From Dendrophyllia cribrosa (lineage: Eukaryota; Cnidaria; Anthozoa; Scleractinia; Dendrophylliidae): a DNA stretch of 64,000 nucleotides. Below the pieces are notes generated by a model. The model did no database searches. It saw nothing but the letters and a program-made list of their open reading frames with translations, and was not told the DNA's origin. The position numbers and the translations under genes are program-made. Shown here one piece after another: positions 35,404 through 46,377 of this stretch. The stretch lies in NCBI GenBank assembly GCA_024195265.1, contig JAJLRJ010000001.1, positions 57,322,202 to 57,386,201 on the forward strand, read 5' to 3'. Each line of letters opens with the position of its first letter. The stretch's first letter is position 1.

Positions 35404-37388
35404 AAGCCGTTGTCATCTGGAAAGCGGGCTATTTCAGATGTCTTTGCCTGTCCCAGGTCGCTTCCCCTGTCCCCGGAGAAGAACAGAGTTTTAAAGAAAG
35501 CTTGATCTCTTGCAGTAACGTATATCTCAGACGGGGAAAGCGAAGGGAGGAGAAGGCGCTTCTCAAGGTGGCGAGAAAGCAAAAGGAGCTTATCAAAAAA
35601 GAAAGGAAGGGAAGAACCATCCAAAGCGGATTGCACATTTGATGGTAAGGCCATTAAGTCCGCGGAATGACCAAATTGACCTCCAAATTTCGCTTGAACC
35701 TTGGACCAAGCAGATGGGGATAATGTAGCATCCTGCAGGGTCAAAATACGGGAGGGAGCGTCTGCTGGATTATCCTTAGAGGGAATGTAAGAAAGATTGA
35801 GATGAATATTAGAGGAGGCAACAATCCAAAACAACTTCTTAAGTGCGGCGGCCAAAACCTGGGACTTGGCACCTTGAGATTTCCAAGCCTTAATTAGGAC
35901 TTGACTATCGGTAAACACATCAACCCAGCTGTCGCGGAAAGCGAAGGCCTCTAAAGCATTTGAAAGAGCCAAGGTTTCCTTGACATTAATGTGAAGGTCG
36001 CGTTGCTCCGCAGGCCAATAGTCGCGTATAATGGCGTCTTGAGCATTGAAGCCAAGAGAACACGCCCACGCGAAAGAAGAAGCATCCGAACATAGCTTTA
36101 TTTGATGATGGAATTCCTGACGCCAAGGAAGGTAACCAGTCCAAGACTCAAGAAACAACCAATGTTGAATTTCCTCCTTCAGAGAACCAGAAACAGGAAT
36201 AGGGCGAGAAGAGCGAAGACCTTTTGATATGGCCAAATTAATTTCATTGATGAAAAGACGCGCAGCCGGGACTGCAAGAGAAAACGACATGTACTTTCCA
36301 GACAAACGCTGAAGAGTCTTAACATCAGTAGAGCGAGAGGCGAGTACATGCCGCGTGAGGGAAAGACACTTCTGCTTCTTTTGCTCAATCAGCAAAAAGG
36401 CCCGTCGAACTGAGTCTACCAAAAACCCAAGGTATGGGACAACCTGTACGGGGGTGAGGAGAGATTTAGCGAGACCAATGAAGTATCCCAAGCTAATTAA
36501 AGTGTAACAAACAATGAAAATGGCGGTGGACGCCCGGGAAAAGGATTTTTCTGAAGAAGAGGAGAAAGAACGATATGCCGGGGCGTTAGGGGACAGCTGA
36601 ATTTCTCCTGTATGGCGATCGTCTATATACAACGAACAAGGTATAAGGAGAGAACGAAAATAATGAGATGCGAGAAGCCCAATTGAGTTGTAAATGTAGG
36701 CTGAAGATTTCCACCCGAAGGGGATGGTGTTACTAGTGAAAAACCAGCCGCCCCATTCAAAGCCAAAAAACGTACGACTTTCCGGGGCGAGGAAGACATG
36801 GTCATAACCAGATTTGTCATCACAAACTGACTGGAATGAAGATGGGCTGACATAACGAGGAAGGCCTGCAATGGAATCCAACTGAAAGGGTGCGTCCTTT
36901 ATCCATAGATTAAGGAAGCGGTTATCGTTGCAAAGGCGCGGTTTTGAGGGCTCCACTGTCAGGGGCATAACTAGATGGGGAGGAGAAACATAACCCACTT
37001 TTCCCCATACTGAGATAGCCCCTGATGTTAGACGCGCCAGGATAGTATCCGAGATGAACTTGGAATAAGGTTTACATGAAATAGAATTAGAAAAAATTTT
37101 ATGGGGGGGTAGAGCGGAATCAAAATTCTCCCCCTTAAATTGACCTTTAAACGGCTGAAAAAATTCGTGCACATTAACAAAGTTCTTGATCCAGCGAAGT
37201 ACACTGGGGGTGAGTTCATACGGAGCAACTTTAGAAATATACTCCCAGGCTGAACTGTGGCTGTGGAGATTGCCCGCAACAAAAGTAGCCGGATCCCTGA
37301 AGGCAAGCATTGAGACGTCTGCAAGGGCGTGGCCATCAAGGACCGCCTTAATAAACTCTTGAGAGATATGGAGGTTTTCTTCTGCCAT
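35373..37388 (-). CDS. YR retrotransposon reverse transcriptase-RNase H
   Basis: 671 codons. The reverse-transcriptase core shows PRLCNDNRFLN, DDKSGYDHV and the catalytic YIDD near residue 250. RNase H acidic residues appear as CSDASS near 430, NVKETLAL and VFTDSQV. After the RNase H (PSKDNPADAPSR) the frame enters the start of the tyrosine recombinase (FFSGDRGSDLGQAKTSEIARF, containing the first catalytic Arg). It breaks at a run of four Ts near 35404; one more T would join it to the next frame. The order gag, RT-RH, YR without a methyltransferase fits Ngaro/PAT types better than DIRS. Confidence 0.85.
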   Translation of the reverse strand: MAEENLHISQEFIKAVLDGHALADVSMLAFRDPATFVAGNLHSHSSAWEYISKVAPYELTPSVLRWIKNFVNVHEFFQPFKGQFKGENFDSALPPHKIFSNSISCKPYSKFISDTILARLTSGAISVWGKVGYVSPPHLVMPLTVEPSKPRLCNDNRFLNLWIKDAPFQLDSIAGLPRYVSPSSFQSVCDDKSGYDHVFLAPESRTFFGFEWGGWFFTSNTIPFGWKSSAYIYNSIGLLASHYFRSLLIPCSLYIDDRHTGEIQLSPNAPAYRSFSSSSEKSFSRASTAIFIVCYTLISLGYFIGLAKSLLTPVQVVPYLGFLVDSVRRAFLLIEQKKQKCLSLTRHVLASRSTDVKTLQRLSGKYMSFSLAVPAARLFINEINLAISKGLRSSRPIPVSGSLKEEIQHWLFLESWTGYLPWRQEFHHQIKLCSDASSFAWACSLGFNAQDAIIRDYWPAEQRDLHINVKETLALSNALEAFAFRDSWVDVFTDSQVLIKAWKSQGAKSQVLAAALKKLFWIVASSNIHLNLSYIPSKDNPADAPSRILTLQDATLSPSAWSKVQAKFGGQFGHSADLMALPSNVQSALDGSSLPFFFDKLLLLSRHLEKRLLLPSLSPSEIYVTARDQAFFKTLFFSGDRGSDLGQAKTSEIARFPDDNGFCLITFGERL

Positions 37389-37753
37389 CCCTTGAGCAAT
37401 CCCAATGGGTGAATTATCAAACTTGACCCAACGTACGGTAGGTTTTTCTACACTTCCTGGGCAGAAATCTCGAGTGAATTCCCAATCCGGAATCTCTGAG
37501 GCAACCCTAACGCGCTTGAAAGGGGGCTATAAGAAAGAGGGAGAAGGAAAAAAATAAACTTAAAAAGGGGGGATGGCTCAAGGGATGACAGTTTTGAGCC
37601 TCAGTAATCCGAGAGGGAATAAGACTCCCTTTCAAAACTGCCATCCTAGAGCGTGGGGAAAACGAAGAAAGACGAAAAGAAATAGCACCAAACAAAAGGA
37701 ACGTTTATTGTCAGACAAATGGTAGTAATAAATAGGTACAAAGAAAACAAAAG

Positions 37754-39715
37754 CTACTTATTAAAACCACGACCGCGCGCAGAGTAAAGGGTGAAACGAT
37801 AAGAAGCTCGTGCTGACTGGGATCGGCGAAAACACCTCGATGCGGTATGCCCGGGGATGCCACAGCAGAAACAGACCACACGCTGAGCTCTAGGGGAACC
37901 TCTGCCAGACGGACCTGGAGAAAACTGGGATGCGTTTGAAGACTGCGAAGCCTGGATAGTAGGATCCGAACGAAGCGATTTATCCACCTTAGAAATGCGA
38001 TCTAAGATTTGTGTATATTCCTTGTCGGCGAAAAGTGCCAAGAAATAAGCCTGAAAAATCTTGTTGGACTTGTGAAGGTGACTGCGCAACGTTTGAGAGG
38101 CGACGGTTAGGAAAGACGTCTTGGAGTGATTAACCTGCTTTGCGTCCGACGCCAGTGATTCAGCCATGCTCAAAGCAGTATATTTGTCGAAATCGGCCAA
38201 GTTTCTTTGGCCGTATGTAGACAGCCTGGCAATCTGGGATTCAATGTCACCCTTCTGGTGCGCCTCTAAGGTCTCTATACGCTGAAGTAGTTGCTTGATA
38301 GTGTCAGACTGAGATAAAAAAGAAAACAACGCGAATAAGAAAACATAGCAAAACACAATATGACTGCACCGCACGATTGCAAGCACACAAAAGAATAACG
38401 TCGTCAAGGCAATAAGGGGCGGTAAGACCCTGGAGAATAAGAGAGGCGAGAGGAGTGTGATAAATAGAGGGAGGGGCTAAAAGGTGCGAGGAGGGTAACA
38501 ATATAAACAACAAATAATACCCGGAAAGATAAAAGGTAAACTAGTAATGGGAATAACAAAGAAATGTGAAACAATTGAAGCCGCAAAAGTATACCAATTC
38601 ACGGACTCGCAGGAGGCCAAAAATATGCCAAAATCAAAGAGCAAAAATATACACAAACATCAAACACATAAGACAATGAGACAACAGAAAACATGGCAAA
38701 CCGGCAGATTTATAGTAAATATTGGACACGAGGAAAATTCATTAACATCGCATGACGTAAAATAAAACTAAACATAAGATATGACGTAAGGAAATATAAA
38801 CATCGCATGCCGGAAAATATTATGCTGAACATCGGCTATGCCGGTAAACAAATACCAAAACATCTCATGCCGGGACATTGGTCATGAGGCAAGACCGCAA
38901 ACATTCGCATGCCGGAAAGTGCTGTGTTGAACATCGGCCATGCAGAAACAAATACTAAAACGTCTCATGCCGGGAAATACAAAACTAAACATCGATCATG
39001 AGGCAAGATTTTATAAACATCGCATGCCGGAAAATACTGTTATGAACATCGGCCATGCGGAAACAAATACCAAAACGTCTCATACCGGCAAATAAATATA
39101 AATCTGAGCATCGGTAATGAGGGAAGATTTAAACGTCGCATGCCGGAAAAATATCGTGCTAAATAAACATCGGCAATGCGGGAACAAGTACTAAAACATC
39201 TCATACCGGGAAACATATAGCTAAACATCGGTAATGAGGCAAGATATAAACGTAATTACTGTGAATAAAGTAACTGCACGCAATGGAGCGGGAAATACAC
39301 GACGTCCGATACATCAAGAGGGAGCAAAATGCGGGCAACGGAGGGCGACGAGCGGAGGGGCGCGCAGCAGACTAGGCTAACAAAAATGAAACAGCTAAAA
39401 CTAAGCTGGCGAAGGGGGAATACGACCTAAGGGCTAAACGGCAACAGGGAACAAATGTATAAACGAATACAACCCAGCCAAATAGGCAAGCGGAGTAAAT
39501 GTGGATGACAGGCCACGTGGAAAAACATGGCGAGATGAACGCGAGCGACAGTAGAACTAATGTACGAAATACAGAAAGAGCAAAAATTAAAATACCTCTA
39601 GCTGGCCTGAGTTGTCACTTTGAGCTTGAGCTTGAGGAGCAGTTGGAGCCACGGCGTCTTGAATGCTGCCCGCTGGCGGCGGGTGAGGGACTTGTTCTTC
39701 GGGCGGGTTAGGCAT
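37754..39715 (-). CDS. Spliced gag of YR retrotransposon
   Basis: Exon 1 (39715-39596) begins MPNPPEEQVPHPPP and ends CTAGAG|GTATTT after exactly 40 codons. Exon 2 (38308-37754) begins after TTTATCTCAG| in phase 0 and encodes 184 residues. They include a short coiled coil (DTIKQLLQRIETLEAH) and a CCHC zinc knuckle (CFCCGIPGHTASRC) near the end. The phases match, and the intron holds a minisatellite. Retrotransposon gag proteins package the RNA. The splice is predicted from the sites only. Confidence 0.6.
38780..39245. repeat. Minisatellite in gag intron, about 4 units of 100-116 bp
   Basis: Recurrent blocks CGCATGCCGGAAAATA, TGAACATCGGCCATGC and ACTAAAACATCTCATGCCGG alternate, containing many short CATGCCGG palindromes. 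Confidence 0.75.
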
Positions 39716-40453
39716 TTTAAGAAAATCGCGTTGACTTGAACAAACTTGCTTGAGGCTTCTATCGAAATGATAATGAATTCATGGAGGCGATACCTCTTAT
39801 ACTCGCTTTGGTAAGACCGCTGTAAATAGTTGTTACAATGACAATACTCCCTTTATTTCATCTCGAATTTAAGATAGCAACTGATAATATCTTCCTTCAT
39901 GGTCAGTAGCGAAAGCAACAAACAAATCCATCATCTTTTTAATAGGGTCTATTTCGATATTTCTTGTACAAGGGTTTATTTTTACGAAAAACGGAAATAT
40001 ATCTCTGCAATGAGAAAGAAATGTGGAAACCGTTGATGACTCGAAGGCCTTTATGTAATTAACCGTGTTGTTTAACATTACTAGAAAATATTTAATTTTT
40101 CTTAGGAAAGCAATATAATGCTTTAAAATGTTTATATAATCGGTAACTATTGTCATACACAATAATCACGCTGAAAATCGACGTAAAACTCGTCAACAAT
40201 CTAATTTAGCCCCCGTCAAGACATGTTTTAATAAGTTAGGAGGTCAATTTTGACCTCCTAAGTTTAGGATAAAAATTAAGACATATCTTAAGTTAGGAGG
40301 TCTTCGTGAATACCAGTTAAGACATGTCTTAAAAATTTAGGAGGTCCTAAGTTTAGGAGAAAAAAATAAGACATGTCTTAAAATAGGAGGTCTTCATGAA
40401 TACCAGTTATCTCCTAAGTTATACCTTAGGAGGCTCTTTAGACTTAGGATACT
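39716..40453. other. Right flank of the retrotransposon
   Basis: AT-rich. 40220-40400 holds four AAGACATGTCTTA/AAGACATATCTTA motifs alternating with TAGGAGGTC. A minus-strand frame at 39869-40162 lacks any recognised motif. Confidence 0.4.
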
Positions 40454-40480
40454 TTCGTGAATACGGCCCCAGGACTTCAC

Positions 40481-40864
40481 CTTGTTCTTCAGCAATAACA
40501 AAACTTAAGCAAGCATTCTGATATTCTTGCTCGTTAATATCCACATCCACCATCACTTCCTCTCCATCCGCCAGTTGTTTGATGTCATCTGTCACTAGAA
40601 AATCTTGGAGACTTCTCTGCAGTGTGCCATCGTGATATCGTTCCCATAACGCCTTGAGGGCTTCTCTATTTTCTGCTTGAATTGTGAAGCAAGCCGAGCT
40701 TTCACTCAATGAACGTAACTCAGTCGCTGCTGGAAGGACTGCCTCTTTAAAAGCATCCACGAATTCTCTGAGAGAAGCACGAGCGCCTTGTCGGAGGATG
40801 ATTCCAGTACCAACTACTAATGATACTCCACTTACAGTTGAGAATTTACAGAGCATCTTCACAG
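40481..40864 (-). CDS. Exon 4: hydrophobic segment plus TRADD-N-like region
   Basis: Open for 127 codons between an acceptor (TAACAG|) and a donor (CAAG|GTGAAG), phase 1 at both ends. It starts with a roughly 17-residue hydrophobic stretch (STVSGVSLVVGTGIIL), possibly a membrane segment. Next come a helix and a block of the form F-x-I, then LKALWERYHDGTLQRSLQ, then VMVDVDINEQEYQNACLSF. That alternation resembles the TRADD N-terminal fold, in which a Y-x-x-G-x-L-x-x-x-L helix is followed by a beta strand. Such regions are reported next to death-fold domains in metazoan immune proteins. The assignment comes from pattern and memory, not a profile search. The donor lies 8 nt from the end of the transposon filling the next intron. 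Confidence 0.65.
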
Positions 40865-41192
40865 CTGTTAACATTAAGAGATTGGTAAATAGATTAGACT
40901 TATAGTCACATAATTATTCTCCAAACGTTAAGTTTTGCTGTTAATTGCAGCTGCCATCTTTTTTGCTGTACAATGTAAAGATAAAACTTGTGGAATTGTA
41001 AGTACCTTATATTACATAACATATAATTCATAGGTCGTTTTCATCTACGTGAGCACTTTTTTGCTGCAGAGATGAAACTTGTGGAATCGTAAGTACCTTA
41101 CATAACATATAATTTATAGGTCGTTTTTATCTTCGCGAGCACTTTGTTTTTCTGGCTTTGAAAGCTACACCAGTGATAAGATGTTGCAGAAA

Positions 41193-41676
41193 GTTTCAAG
41201 TTTCAAGTTTAGTTTATTGCCCTATATTGTAAACAGTTACAGTAAATAAATATAAAATTTAAGAGCAAGGAAGCCTAAAAGAAACCACTGGGCTTATAAA
41301 TAAATAGGCTCCCTCAATATATTATAATCAACTAATTATTAAAAGAATATAGCGTCAGATCTATGGCAAAGCTACCAACAATAAACATTTATTATATATT
41401 ATATATTTGTTTTAAGCATAGTTAGGCTAAAAACGCAAAGTGGAAAGAAAAAAATGTTTACGATAGGAGGAATGCTTTCAGTTTAGAAGTGAAAGAGGCG
41501 ATGCTTGTAGCATTTTGAATTTCAAAGCTAAGAGAATTAAAGAATTTAGGACCTTGGAAACAGATCGAAAGCTTTCTTATATTTGTTCTGCAATAAGGTA
41601 AGGAAAAGAGCCCCGAACTTCTAGTTTCATAAGAATGTACATGGTTTGTCAATGCCAAAAGAAAACGACTTGGCAA
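41193..41676 (-). mobile_element. LINE 3' fragment
   Basis: The last coding part (41676-41458) reads SYETRSSGLFSLPYCRT, then SICFQGPKFFNSLS and a closing LKAFLLS, typical of the extreme C-terminus of CR1/L2-like LINE polymerases. The 3' tail ends in CTTGAAACTTGAAAC repeats. Related DNA at 51300-51460 lacks it and gives the empty site. Confidence 0.75.
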
Positions 41677-42009
41677 AATGTTGAGATCTGACGATCTTAC
41701 ATAATTGAGTTATGGGGAAAAGAATATTTTAATTAGAAAATTAGAGACCTTTGTACATCTCCACCATGTTGTTGTAACAAAGTGACAGCCAACATGGCGG
41801 CCGAAATTGCATTTTTTAGAAATTCTTAAAATACAGTTAAATTTTCTATATATTGTTCCTGCGCAGTTCAAAGACTCGACGTCAAGTGTACAAACTAAGT
41901 AAAAATACTTGCTTTTCTTTCACAAATACATGGAGACGATTAGCTGCACCGCCAAAGCAGTTGGAATGTTCTGTCATGAAACTTGATACGACGATTACTT
42001 TTGCTGATA

Positions 42010-42621
42010 TACTGTAAACCCCGCATATAAGAAAGAACCTGGTTTCTAAGAACCCAAGTTAGGCTAAGATTGTCCATTAAGACCCCCTTTACATAAGAAC
42101 CTGTTTTAGCCTAAAATTTAAAAGGTTCTTATTTTATAATTTACTAATTCAATTCTGATGAAATAAAAAAGTTCTACCAGGCAATGAAAATGAGTCAGAT
42201 CCCTTGCAAAGTCATTTCAGATAAATAGATACACTCTAACGTTAAGATAACCACGAATAGGTTTGTATTTTTTTAAGATTGAAGTCATTTAGACATTCAT
42301 TTTTTTCTAATAGGCTGTACCAATATTCTTCCAGGAACAACCACATTTTTTTCTTAAGAAAATAAGAACCTGTTTAAGAACCTAAATAGCCTAATTTCCC
42401 AGTAAGCACCAATTATATAAGAACCTTTTTAGGTTAACTTGGAAAATACAGGTTCTTATAGGTGGTTTGCAACCAATCTCTAGAGACATAGATAACAATA
42501 GTGAAACGAACAAATGCTGGTGGACGAACAAGAGGAGCTAATGAGAGAACTATTGTTTATGTCCACCAGCATGGCGGCGATGACGTAACATGAAAACCAC
42601 CTATATGCGGGGTTTACTGTA
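42010..42621. mobile_element. TA-flanked TIR element, 612 bp
   Basis: Ends TACTGTAAACCCCGCATATA and its inverse. The inside repeats AAGAACCTGTTT/AGGTTCTTAT several times. Confidence 0.7.
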
Positions 42622-42705
42622 TAGAACCTGTTAAAAGAATGGCCGTGTAAAGTAAGCTGTTTAGATTTTAGAATTCTGATGACGTCGGATGAAACGGTCT
42701 ATTTT

Positions 42706-43355
42706 TACAGCTATTTCAATTTAGGTTGTCGGATGAGAGCTTCAAGCGTACGCAACGAGACCGCAAGTAACTATGGGTAGTTGTAAATTGGTCTTAGCTT
42801 AGTTCGCCGTTTTTGCGTTTGTTAGTGCAATGAGTGAGGTAGATGTTAGCACCATAAATGTTTGCCTTCGCTGTATGGACGAGGTATTTTAAATTGCTTT
42901 GGTCAAATAGGAATTAATTAGCTTAATCATCATACACAGCGACACGCGGCACGATTAAGCGTGCAGCGGTTATTGTTAATTTAAATTAAGCGTGCAGCGG
43001 CTATTGTTATTTGTATGTCTAACTAGGGGCCTGGTCGGCCTGGTCGCACTACAGCCAAAAACAAAAATTAGCCCGTGCAAAAATCGAGGAAAACAAAAGA
43101 AACCGCTCCGGTGGTACACGCGCGCTTTTTGTGGAATGTTTTTGTTTTTATGTCATTTTGCACGGGATAATTTTTGTTTTTGACTGTAGTGCGACCAGGC
43201 CCTAATTCCTATTGGCCTTTTTTAATTTTTACATTTTTCATTTCTCTATGACAACGTTATTGCAATTAGGTGTACATAAAAATCCCAAAATACCTTGCGG
43301 TCTCGTTGCGTATGCTTAAAGCTCTCATCCGACAACCTAAATTGAAATAGCTGTA
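42706..43355. mobile_element. TIR element with nested MITE
   Basis: About 65-bp arms start TACAGCTATTTCAATTTAGG and end in its inverse. It lies in intron 3. A plus-strand MSEVDVSTINVCLRCMDE with a following GT at 42830-42885 may be a transposase first-exon relic. Confidence 0.7.
43027..43202. mobile_element. Nested MITE GGGCCTGGTCG
   Basis: Inverted ends GGGCCTGGTCG, then CACTACAGCCAAAAACAAAA, and the inverse at 43145-43202. It interrupts the 42706-43355 element. Confidence 0.7.
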
Positions 43356-43399
43356 TATACCTACCTGGCAAACAAAATGCACACTAAACACTTACGTAC

Positions 43400-43456
43400 C
43401 TCCAATCATCTGTTCCCAAGTATGCTTTACTGTTGAGTGTAATGCAGCAGCTGGAG
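43400..43456 (-). CDS. Exon 3: 57-nt linker exon
   Basis: Bounded by AATTTCAG| and |GTACGT and phase 1 at both ends. It encodes PAAALHSTVKHTWEQMIG, an amphipathic-looking linker. It is the same length as the small F-S-W exons at 31471 and 30758 but shares no sequence with them. Confidence 0.6.
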
Positions 43457-44159
43457 CTGAAATTGTGCAGACAGAAAATCAAAACATCACCCACGAAGGG
43501 AGAAACCCTCGTCACCCTCGTAAAACCTTACTTCCTTGTTGTTAGCGCTCATAAAAGTATAACTCTTTACATTTCCTCTCGCTTCATATGACTATTGCGC
43601 GGTTTGCACGCATCGCTTACTTCCTAATATACTTCATCTATTTCCCGCCCCCTTCAAAAGCTCTTGTTAAACTGCCGGCTCCATCGCGGACTATTCTTAG
43701 CAGAATAGAGTCCTTGCAAGGGTCTTTAATAGGAGACCTTGTCCGTTATTTTGTCTTGCATAAATTTAAAAAAGTCAGCAGAGAGAAGAACCCTCCACTA
43801 ATAAGGGACAGCTAACTACACAAACATTACAATAAGGTAAAAAGTCTATACATATCTAAAATATAAATAGCGACTATTTACAAGTTAAAACATAAATTCA
43901 ATAAATTAAGTCCCTAAAATAAAAATAATTATGTGTTGCATAGTTGGCAGCCACTGCAATCATCTAATAAATTGCTGAGGTCACGCTTAGTGTGATGGCT
44001 AATCTATGCTTACTAGACAGCTTGCTCCACAATTTTAATTAATCGAAAATACTGTCGCAGTTTTTAAAAGGTTCATGACTAAGTAATAATGTGGGAAAGG
44101 TAACTCTGATGTAAAGCTTTCAGTTAAAGTTTGAATATAGAATTCTGTTGATGACTTAC
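43457..44159. other. Intron 2, no other feature
   Basis: AT-rich, with no repeat ends or exon recognised. Confidence 0.4.
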
Positions 44160-44195
44160 CTACGATCACAGTATTTACAACATCAGCTGCCCGAT
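44160..44195 (-). CDS. Exon 2: 36-nt micro-exon
   Basis: Bounded by TTTGTAG| and |GTAAGT, which are strong splice signals. Translated in phase 1 it gives RAADVVNTVIV with split codons at both ends. It is too short to carry a domain and acts as a linker between the DED exon and the membrane/TRADD-N exon. The call rests on the splice sites and matching phase only. Confidence 0.6.
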
Positions 44196-44827
44196 CTACA
44201 AATAAATTAAAACATATTAAGGAATGTACACAGCAGCTTTTATATTATTGTGCAATCAGAGATCATCCGTATAAATTTCAGTTATGAGTCATTCTACTTG
44301 ATATTTGCTATACAACAGTGGCTGGCATGTTTTTGGTTGCAAAAGTGGTTATAATCTGCTATTTTAGTGTATATCTCTTGTAAGCAGCAGATGCAGTTCC
44401 AGTCGATTTGATATTCACGCTCGCGTGAGTTTGGTTAATTGTTTACATATAGATTAGCGTCGGATCGCGCATGAGTATTCTTTACTACTGCAGTTGTAAT
44501 TTTAGTTCATCATGAGCTCTCTCAAAATTTCGCTGAAATAAATATGTTTCATCATCGACTTTATATGTTAAGTAATTCTACACTAATGCCGCCTTTTATT
44601 TTGCGTATTGTGGCGCAAACTGTAATGGAGCTTGTGAATAGCAGACGGTGTGTGTCTGTGTATTCAGAATTGTAAAAAGGAAAACAATCAAAACGGACTT
44701 AATAACTCAATGTAAAACTCAACAGTTTGAGGCACTGGGCTACTGCACATTAAATCCGATAGCGCACACACGAACGTTAACAATAATAGGAACGTAGTAT
44801 TTACAGTAGAGTGGGAAATAACACTAC

Positions 44828-45419
44828 CTTTCCTTCTCTCAGCAACCTCTTCCGCTTTCCATTTCTTCTCGAACTCCCTCAACGCATCTAACAGTTCTTG
44901 CTCTGCCGTCTCTTTCAAAATCTTTTTCAGGATCGCAAGTCGTGCAACTCCTAAACGGTTCTTTTTTTCGAGTTCTTTAAACAATGAACGGACGTCTTTA
45001 ATGTCATCCTTAACATCCTCGGAGATATGATCCGCACACAGTGACATCAGTTGCTGTAGATTGTCGAGGTCGTCGAGTTTAGGAATGATCGTTTCTAACA
45101 GAGTGTTGAAATCATTTCTTTGCCTCTCGAACTTATCGACTTCATCGATTAGAGACCATTCCTTTACTCCTTTCAAAAGATCTCTCAGTATCTCGAGATT
45201 GTCAATCCCCAAATTGTCCTGCTCCTGCAAATCTGAAAACAGCTTCATCATGATAACAGCAATGTTGTTCCCTGGATTCACTTGGATGTTGTACGATTCA
45301 CTGTCTTCCGCTATTAATCCTTCACTGCGAGAAGTGTAGAGAATTTGATTTATCTTACTTAGATCCTTGAGCTTTTGGCTCACTCGATAGAGTAAACCAC
45401 GGTAGCCTATCGAGGACAT
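44828..45419 (-). CDS. Exon 1: tandem death-effector domains
   Basis: Encodes 197 codons plus one base, ending at a GT donor (AAAG|GTAGTG). The chosen ATG has A at -3; an in-frame GTG 39 nt upstream was discarded. Residues about 4-97 fit a DED: helix 1 with leucines near residues 9-17, an LFSDL motif near 60-64, then a block ending in LIDEVDKF. Residues about 104-187 fit a second DED, with SLFKEL near 145-150 and a closing LLDALREF. Paired DEDs are typical of caspase-8/10, c-FLIP and PEA15-like proteins, where they self-assemble into filaments. No caspase domain follows, so this looks like an adaptor or decoy. The sequence after residue 187 is charged and probably coiled. Confidence 0.8.
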
Positions 45420-45492
45420 TTTGAATTTGATCTGGTAGACTGAATATACAACGCTCACGCTACTCTATTTTAATAGTTCCTTCCCGGGTGTA

Positions 45493-45500
45493 CTTTTATA
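45493..45500 (-). promoter_or_regulatory. TATA box of the DED gene
   Basis: Read on the minus strand this is TATAAAAG, lying about 75 nt upstream of the ATG at 45419. A start site about 30 nt downstream would leave a 5' leader of roughly 45 nt. It supports exon 45419-44828 as the true first exon. Confidence 0.5.
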
Positions 45501-45635
45501 ACTTTTGAGGGTGGGGGTGCTGCCGGTGCTCGACACTATTTTTACCTGCATACCAAAATAGATAGAATAATTTTAACGATAACAGAGATACTCTGTAATT
45601 TTAACGGCATTTCAGACCTATTTAAAATCACACCA

Positions 45636-45941
45636 CTACATTGCATTTAATGCTTTCACTGATGCAGCACCCATAAACGGCCTTATTTTATTGTCCATGA
45701 CTGCAGCAGGCAAACATGGAATTGCCACAACGACTCGTGTAGAGGACAATGGTTTCGGGTTTTCTTGTATACTCTCATAAAACCTGTAGACATAAAAACT
45801 GTACCCTATGTCAGTCACCACAATCGTCAAAATTATTTTCCCGTAAGGAGGTAAGAACAAATCCATATCTTTTGTAGGAGAGAACTTATCACCCAATCTG
45901 CAATTGAAGAAGGCTGGTTGGTCAGCCGAAATATAGTGCAC
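45636..45941 (-). CDS. Unrecognised open frame upstream of the DED gene
   Basis: About 100 open codons without an ATG at the start. It contains DLFLPPYGKIILTIVVTDIG and SSTRVVVAIPCLPAAV, ending ALNAM and a stop. Composition looks protein-like. It could be a terminal exon or a relic of a transposon protein. No acceptor with a good pyrimidine tract precedes it. Function unknown. Confidence 0.3.
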   Translation of the reverse strand: MHYISADQPAFFNCRLGDKFSPTKDMDLFLPPYGKIILTIVVTDIGYSFYVYRFYESIQENPKPLSSTRVVVAIPCLPAAVMDNKIRPFMGAASVKALNAM

Positions 45942-46377
45942 CTTTTAAATTCTACCTACGTTGTATCGGTCTTTGCTTCTATACTATATTTCCACTTGTT
46001 AAACCGATCAGATGACTAGTTTGATCCAACGTATACCAGCAGGATTGTCGTCCACGGTCAATTGCTTGAACGTGTCATGTTTTTTTTTCCGTTTTCTAAA
46101 AAAACATTCGGTCCTCCATCTACTTGACCTTTTATGAGGACTTCTTTATCGTAATCGCTTCTTTACCTTCTATGCAATGTAGTGTCCAGCTTTTTCGTGC
46201 ACCACTGATAAAGGGTCCAATGTCTATCAGCATTTACGAAAATCTCAAGAATGGTGTTTTCTTGTTGTTGTTCCTGTTTCAGACACCACCTCCAGGCTCC
46301 ATCAGCCACCTCGCTACAATGACCACACTTTTTTATCCATATATTTACTCTTATCTAAACTTCTTTTCTTAAGGGTA
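45942..46377. other. Spacer between gene units, no gene
   Basis: Unique DNA to the left of copy 2; no feature recognised. Confidence 0.4.

Larger units (their letters stand above)
34346..40472. mobile_element. Composite insertion with 19-bp TIRs enclosing a YR retrotransposon
   Basis: Perfect 19-bp inverted ends CTGGGGCCGTATTCACGAA lie at 34346-34364 and 40454-40472. Subterminal DNA on both sides is full of CCTAAG, TTAGGA and AAGACATGTCTT motifs, as in Harbinger- or IS4EU-type MITEs. Between them is a minus-strand tyrosine-recombinase retrotransposon. The simplest reading is a retrotransposon inserted into a TIR element. No clean target duplication was found. It lies in intron 4 of the DED gene. 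Confidence 0.6.

Noticed and set aside
34346..40472. Whole element as a DIRS retrotransposon with inverted LTRs
   Set aside because: Order gag, RT-RNase H, YR without a methyltransferase and the MITE-like subterminal motifs fit a Ngaro/PAT-type element inside another TIR element better; not excluded.
45417..45458. Earlier start for exon 1 at 45458
   Set aside because: That codon is GTG; the first ATG with a good context is at 45419.
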